From Protaetiibacter mangrovi (lineage in GTDB: Bacteria; Actinomycetota; Actinomycetes; Actinomycetales; Microbacteriaceae), in assembly GCF_024752305.1 (NCBI RefSeq), contig NZ_JANTHX010000007.1, forward strand, positions 420 to 64,419: a stretch of DNA of 64,000 bases, given 5' to 3'. Below, piece by piece: positions 60,557 to 64,000 of the stretch (position 1 is the first letter of the stretch; each line of letters opens with the position of its first letter). A program made the position numbers and the translations under genes. A model generated the notes under the pieces. The model was not told the origin of the DNA and ran no database searches. It saw nothing but the letters and a program-made list of their open reading frames with translations.

Positions 60557-61725
60557 GGACGCTGGCGACGGAGTTCGACCCCCGGGCCAACAGCATCGGC
60601 TTCGTCCGCTGGCTCATGGCCTTCGCCGTCATCTTCTCGCACGCGGGACCCATCGCCGGCTTCTACAGCGGCCACGACCTGGGGGTGCAGTGGAGCAACG
60701 AGCAGTCGCTCGGCGGGGTCGCCGTCGGCGGCTTCTTCTTCCTGTCCGGGTTCCTCATCACCAAGAGCCGGATGGGTCGCTCCACCACGGCGCGGTTCTT
60801 CTGGCGCCGCGCGCTGCGCATCTTCCCCGCGTTCTGGCTCGCGCTGCTGAGCACCGCGTTCGTGCTGGCGCCGATCGCGTGGATCCGCGTGCACGGATCG
60901 ATCGACGGGTTCTTCCGTCACCCCGTCGAGTCGCCGCTCACCTACTTCTTCAACAACATGTCGCTCATCCTCAACCAGAGGAACATCGCGGAGCTCGGCG
61001 GCGGCCTCCCGTACTCCGAGAACTGGGGCGCCCGGGACTGGAACGGCTCCGCCTGGACGCTCGCCTACGAGTTCGGCGCCTACATCCTCGTCGGGATCCT
61101 CGGTCTCGTCGGGGCCCTCGCGCACCGCAAGGTCGGCGCGGTCGTGGCGCTCGGCATCATCGCCCTGTCGGCCGTGCAGTGGCTCGGGGCGGCCGACCTG
61201 GCGCGGCTGAACCCGGTGTTCGGCGACCACTTCATCCTGCTGCTGTGGCCGCCGTTCGCGTTCGGCATCCTGTTCGCGCTCTACGGCGACCGCATCCCGA
61301 TCGACTGGCGGATCGCCGTCGCGGGGCTCGCGATCGCGCTCTACTGCTACGCGCGCGGTGGCTACCTCGTGATCGGGCAGTACGGCTTCTACTACTTCCT
61401 CATGTGGTTCGCGATCCGTGCGACGCTGCTGCGGAGGTGGGAGCGCTTCGGCGACTTCTCCTACGGCATCTACATCTTCGCCTGGCCGATCATGACCCTG
61501 GCGACGTACTTCGGGCTGGAGAACCGAGGATGGCTGGTCTACCACGTCGTCATCGTCGTGGCCTGCCACATCGCGGCGTTCCTCAGCTGGCACCTCATCG
61601 AGAAGCCCGCCATGAGCCTGAAGAACTGGACCCCGCGACCCGTCGCATGGGCGATCGAGCGGTGGCGCGCACTGCGCGGCTCCATCGCCGCGCGCCGCGT
61701 ACCCGGTGAGGGGGCCGGCGCATGA
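60553..61725 (+). CDS. acyltransferase-3 family membrane protein (O-acetyltransferase channel half)
   Basis: 390 aa, about 10 membrane segments. The acyltransferase-3 signature is NSIGFVRWLMAFAVIFSHAGPI with the conserved His in TM1; FFLSGFLITKS, FFWRRALRIFPAFW and NGSAWTLAYEF are also family-typical. It passes acetyl groups from the cytosol to the outer face. It lacks the C-terminal SGNH domain of OatA, but the next gene, overlapping by ATGA, encodes one. The GTG start overlaps the RgpF-family stop as GTGA. Confidence 0.92.
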   Translation: MRTLATEFDPRANSIGFVRWLMAFAVIFSHAGPIAGFYSGHDLGVQWSNEQSLGGVAVGGFFFLSGFLITKSRMGRSTTARFFWRRALRIFPAFWLALLSTAFVLAPIAWIRVHGSIDGFFRHPVESPLTYFFNNMSLILNQRNIAELGGGLPYSENWGARDWNGSAWTLAYEFGAYILVGILGLVGALAHRKVGAVVALGIIALSAVQWLGAADLARLNPVFGDHFILLLWPPFAFGILFALYGDRIPIDWRIAVAGLAIALYCYARGGYLVIGQYGFYYFLMWFAIRATLLRRWERFGDFSYGIYIFAWPIMTLATYFGLENRGWLVYHVVIVVACHIAAFLSWHLIEKPAMSLKNWTPRPVAWAIERWRALRGSIAARRVPGEGAGA

Positions 61726-62912
61726 GCCTGCGCGAGCTCCCTCCGGAGCAGGCGGTCCGCCGCGACCGGTGGCGGCACCTCCGGTACGTGCCGCTCATCG
61801 CCCTGATGGTCGCCGCGGTGCTCGCCGCGACCGGTGGCTTCTACGTGACGCTGCGCCAGCAGGCGGCGGCATCCGAGGTCGCGACGCCGTCGGCGACCGC
61901 GTCGTCCGGCCCGACGGCGCTCCCCGCGAGCTGCACCCCCGCGGTCGACCCGCCGGCCGGCGAGCCGTGGATGTCGAGCGATTCGACCCACTCCGAGACC
62001 ACCTGGGCCGAGCACGCCGACGAGCTGAGCGAGCCCTACGTGATCGGCCGGGACGGCTTCGTGTTCTGGGGCGACATCCAGGCGGAGAACTTCTCGCAGG
62101 CCGTCGGGCGCCGTTACCTCAGCGCCGAGGAGCTGGCGACGTGGCGCACCTACCTGACGACCCTCCGCGACGGGCTCGCCGCGCAGGGCGTTCCGCTCTA
62201 CGTCGTCGTCGCCCCCGCGAAGTGGGGCGCCTACCCCGACGAGCTCCCCGCCTGGACCGACGGACTCGTCGGTTCGAGCGCTCTCGACCAGCTGCTCGCC
62301 GCGAACCCCGACCTGCCCTTCGTCGACCTGCGCGCCCCGCTGCGGGATGCGGCGCGCACCACCCCCGTCTACAGCCGGGTCAACAGCCACTGGACCGACT
62401 ACGGCGCGGCGGTGGCGTGGACGGCGATCTCCGGCTGCATCGCCGCGAGCGACCCCGACCTCGCCGCCATCCACCTGCCCGAGACGACAGGGGTGACGGT
62501 GAGCGACGGGGGGTCCGAGTTCGCCCAGTGGGGACTCACCTCCCCCGTGCCCGACTGGACGACGCCCGAGTTCGCGGAGCCGCTGCTGCCGGTGTCGCTC
62601 AGCATCGCGGGAGCCGCGCCGACGACCGTCGACGGCACCCGCCGGGTGGGGCTCGGCGAGCTGCCCGCGCGCACCTGGACCGACGGCGCGCAGGCCGACG
62701 CGACGGCCCTCGTCGTGCGGGACTCGTTCGGGGTGAGCCTCGCCCCCTACCTGCAGCAGTCGTTCGCGCGGACGGTGCAGGTGCGCCACATGTTCGACTA
62801 CCCGCCCGACCAGCAGCCCGACATCCTGGCCCTGTCGGCCACCGAGAAGCCCGACGTCGTCATCCTCGAGATCGCGCAGCGCCACCTCGAGTTCCCGCCG
62901 CCGGTGCCGTGA
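61722..62912 (+). CDS. AlgX/AlgJ-like SGNH O-acetyltransferase, membrane-anchored
   Basis: 396 aa. TM anchor at about 22-42, a Ser/Thr/Ala linker, then an extracytoplasmic SGNH-like domain: YVIGRDGFVFWGD, VVVAPAKWGAYPDELP, and VYSRVNSHWTDYGA where AlgX/J proteins usually have D-x-H-W (here N221-S-H223). VVRDSFG supplies the candidate nucleophile S335. It probably transfers acetyl delivered by the preceding acyltransferase-3 protein to the polysaccharide. The Asp-to-Asn change may alter activity. ATGA overlap couples the two genes. Confidence 0.86.
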   Translation: MSLRELPPEQAVRRDRWRHLRYVPLIALMVAAVLAATGGFYVTLRQQAAASEVATPSATASSGPTALPASCTPAVDPPAGEPWMSSDSTHSETTWAEHADELSEPYVIGRDGFVFWGDIQAENFSQAVGRRYLSAEELATWRTYLTTLRDGLAAQGVPLYVVVAPAKWGAYPDELPAWTDGLVGSSALDQLLAANPDLPFVDLRAPLRDAARTTPVYSRVNSHWTDYGAAVAWTAISGCIAASDPDLAAIHLPETTGVTVSDGGSEFAQWGLTSPVPDWTTPEFAEPLLPVSLSIAGAAPTTVDGTRRVGLGELPARTWTDGAQADATALVVRDSFGVSLAPYLQQSFARTVQVRHMFDYPPDQQPDILALSATEKPDVVILEIAQRHLEFPPPVP

Positions 62913-62919
62913 CCGGCGC

Positions 62920-64000
62920 TCAGTCGCGGGATCGGCGCCTGATGGGCTCCAGCGGCTTCATGATGACGTCGGCCGCGCGGTAGCGCCTCTGTCCGAGCAC
63001 GGCCGTGAGGTGGTGCACCTCGCCGTCGAGGCGGGCGACGTCGCGGATCGCACCGAAGTACAGCTCGGCGTAGTCGTCGTGCGCGCGACGGTCACGACGC
63101 ATCTGGTCGCGCAGGCGGGTCGTCCACACGAGCATCGGCGAGCGCTCCGTCGAGCCCGGCAGGGCCCGCAGGCCGGCGAGCGGCTCGAGCAGCGCATGTG
63201 CCCGCGCCGCCCAGGTGTGCAGCTCGAGCACCCGCTCGCGCAGGCGCGCGACCCGCTCGGCCGTCGCATCCGGGTCGCGCGAGAGCTCGAGGACGATCTC
63301 GAGGAGGCCCTGCGGATCGGAGTAGACCGGCACGTCGCCGAGGCCCAGCTCGTCGAGACCGCGTCCGGCGTTGGTGACGACCATCGCCCCGGAGGCCAGC
63401 GCGTCGAACAGCCGGCTGTTCTGGGTGCCGAACTGCGCGGCGGCCTCGATGAGGTCGTCGACCACCACCGTCCAGGACCCGTACACCCCGGGCAGCTCGA
63501 AGTAGTCGACGTGGTCGCGCTTGTCGATCGCCCCGGACAGCGTCAGGAAGTCCGAGTTGACGCCGTACCAGGCGACCGGCACCTCCTCGGAGACGTGCTC
63601 GAGCGCCGTCTGGATCTGGCGTTCGACCCCCCAGTAGTTGGCCGTCGTGACGACGCCGGCGGTGCGATCGGCCGAGGGGTCGTCGAAGAGCTCGGGATCG
63701 GTCGCGAGCGGCACGACCCGCACGGTTCCCTCGTACGCGTGCGACAGGCGCTCCGCCGCGTCGTTCGACGAGCACCAGATCTCGGCGAACTCGTCCAGGT
63801 AGGGCAGCGACGCCCACTCCGTCGTCCAGTTGCGCACCCAGGCGACCGCCTTGGTGGCCGGATGGATGAATCCCGGCACCCAGGACTCGAGCATCACCAC
63901 GGCGACGTCGACGTCGTCGGGCGTCTGCTCCGCCATGTGGTCGACGTCCCAGAACGACACCCCCCATCCGGCGTCGCGGAGGGCGCGCGCGAGACCGAGC
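62920..64000 (-). CDS. glycosyltransferase, GT-B (Glyco_trans_1_2/CgeB-like), N-terminus outside window
   Basis: The frame is open through 64000 (upstream residues read LGLARALRDAGWGVSFWDVDH), so the 5' end is missing; about 360 residues are visible. N-terminal-type segment PDDVDVAVVMLESWVPGF, then NSRLFDALASGAMVVTNAGRGLDEL and VPVYSDPQGLLEIVLELS, typical of the C-terminal nucleotide-sugar site of these GT-B enzymes. Convergent with the AlgX/J-like gene, 7 bp apart. The glycan locus continues beyond the window. Confidence 0.85.
   Translation of the reverse strand, partial: LGLARALRDAGWGVSFWDVDHMAEQTPDDVDVAVVMLESWVPGFIHPATKAVAWVRNWTTEWASLPYLDEFAEIWCSSNDAAERLSHAYEGTVRVVPLATDPELFDDPSADRTAGVVTTANYWGVERQIQTALEHVSEEVPVAWYGVNSDFLTLSGAIDKRDHVDYFELPGVYGSWTVVVDDLIEAAAQFGTQNSRLFDALASGAMVVTNAGRGLDELGLGDVPVYSDPQGLLEIVLELSRDPDATAERVARLRERVLELHTWAARAHALLEPLAGLRALPGSTERSPMLVWTTRLRDQMRRDRRAHDDYAELYFGAIRDVARLDGEVHHLTAVLGQRRYRAADVIMKPLEPIRRRSRD

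Overview
The window is very GC-rich, densely packed DNA from an actinobacterium, most likely family Microbacteriaceae. Pointers to this are a WhiB2-type regulator, the block manB / DUF3499 / metallopeptidase-fold / DUF5719 / glycosyltransferase / whiB2 (the same neighbourhood as in mycobacteria), a DUF222-HNH gene, leaderless transcripts with TAnnnT -10 boxes 6-7 nt before the start codon, and frequent GGATGC/GCATCC. No phage, plasmid, insertion sequence or CRISPR is visible. The only RNA gene seen is a tRNA-Gln(UUG). No gap between genes exceeds 300 bp; the largest, 10104-10386 and 8516-8738, hold repeats and regulatory sites.

1-14.9 kb, central metabolism and maintenance: the end of a triosephosphate isomerase-family gene; pth and rplY; a gntK / 2-hydroxyacid dehydrogenase / membrane protein operon divergent from gnd; a CoA transferase; a small membrane protein; prs and glmU separated by an SOS-box-bearing DUF222-HNH gene with hairpin repeats on both sides; a long arylsulfatase; a TetR repressor.

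15-29 kb, transport and signalling: an MFS exporter with two TetR-type operators, a TMEM175-like channel, a POT peptide transporter, a frameshifted small gene beside tRNA-Gln, a nucleoside hydrolase lacking the usual catalytic His, marR plus aquaporin between two copies of a palindromic element, a histidine kinase/response regulator pair facing a Gly/His/Asp-rich secreted protein, a SpoIIM-like and RDD pair, and ahcY.

27.8-40.4 kb, sugar-nucleotide supply and regulation: manB, DUF3499, metallopeptidase-fold protein, DUF5719, a large glycosyltransferase-membrane protein, whiB2, galE, a GlxA-type regulator, a methyltransferase, manA and an acyl-CoA dehydrogenase.

40.4-64 kb, one large surface-glycan locus running off the window: two tandem O-antigen ligase/polymerase-like proteins, a GMD-like paralog, glycosyltransferases (GT4, GT2, a GT2-GT4 fusion, an RgpB-like enzyme and an RgpF-family protein), gmd and fcl (GDP-L-fucose), a DPM1-like/DUF2304 pair, a DUF2142 protein, a flippase, a DUF7657-like membrane protein, an epimerase, and a split O-acetylation pair (acyltransferase-3 plus AlgX/J-like SGNH protein). 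With manA and manB nearby, the fructose-6-P to mannose-6-P to mannose-1-P to GDP-mannose to GDP-fucose route is covered except for GDP-mannose pyrophosphorylase. Inference: the product is a fucose-containing, probably O-acetylated, wall or capsular polysaccharide assembled by a flippase/polymerase route. dTDP-rhamnose genes are not in the window.

Gene packing is extreme. Co-directional genes are often fused by ATGA/GTGA overlaps, and three convergent pairs share one CTAG as both stop codons.
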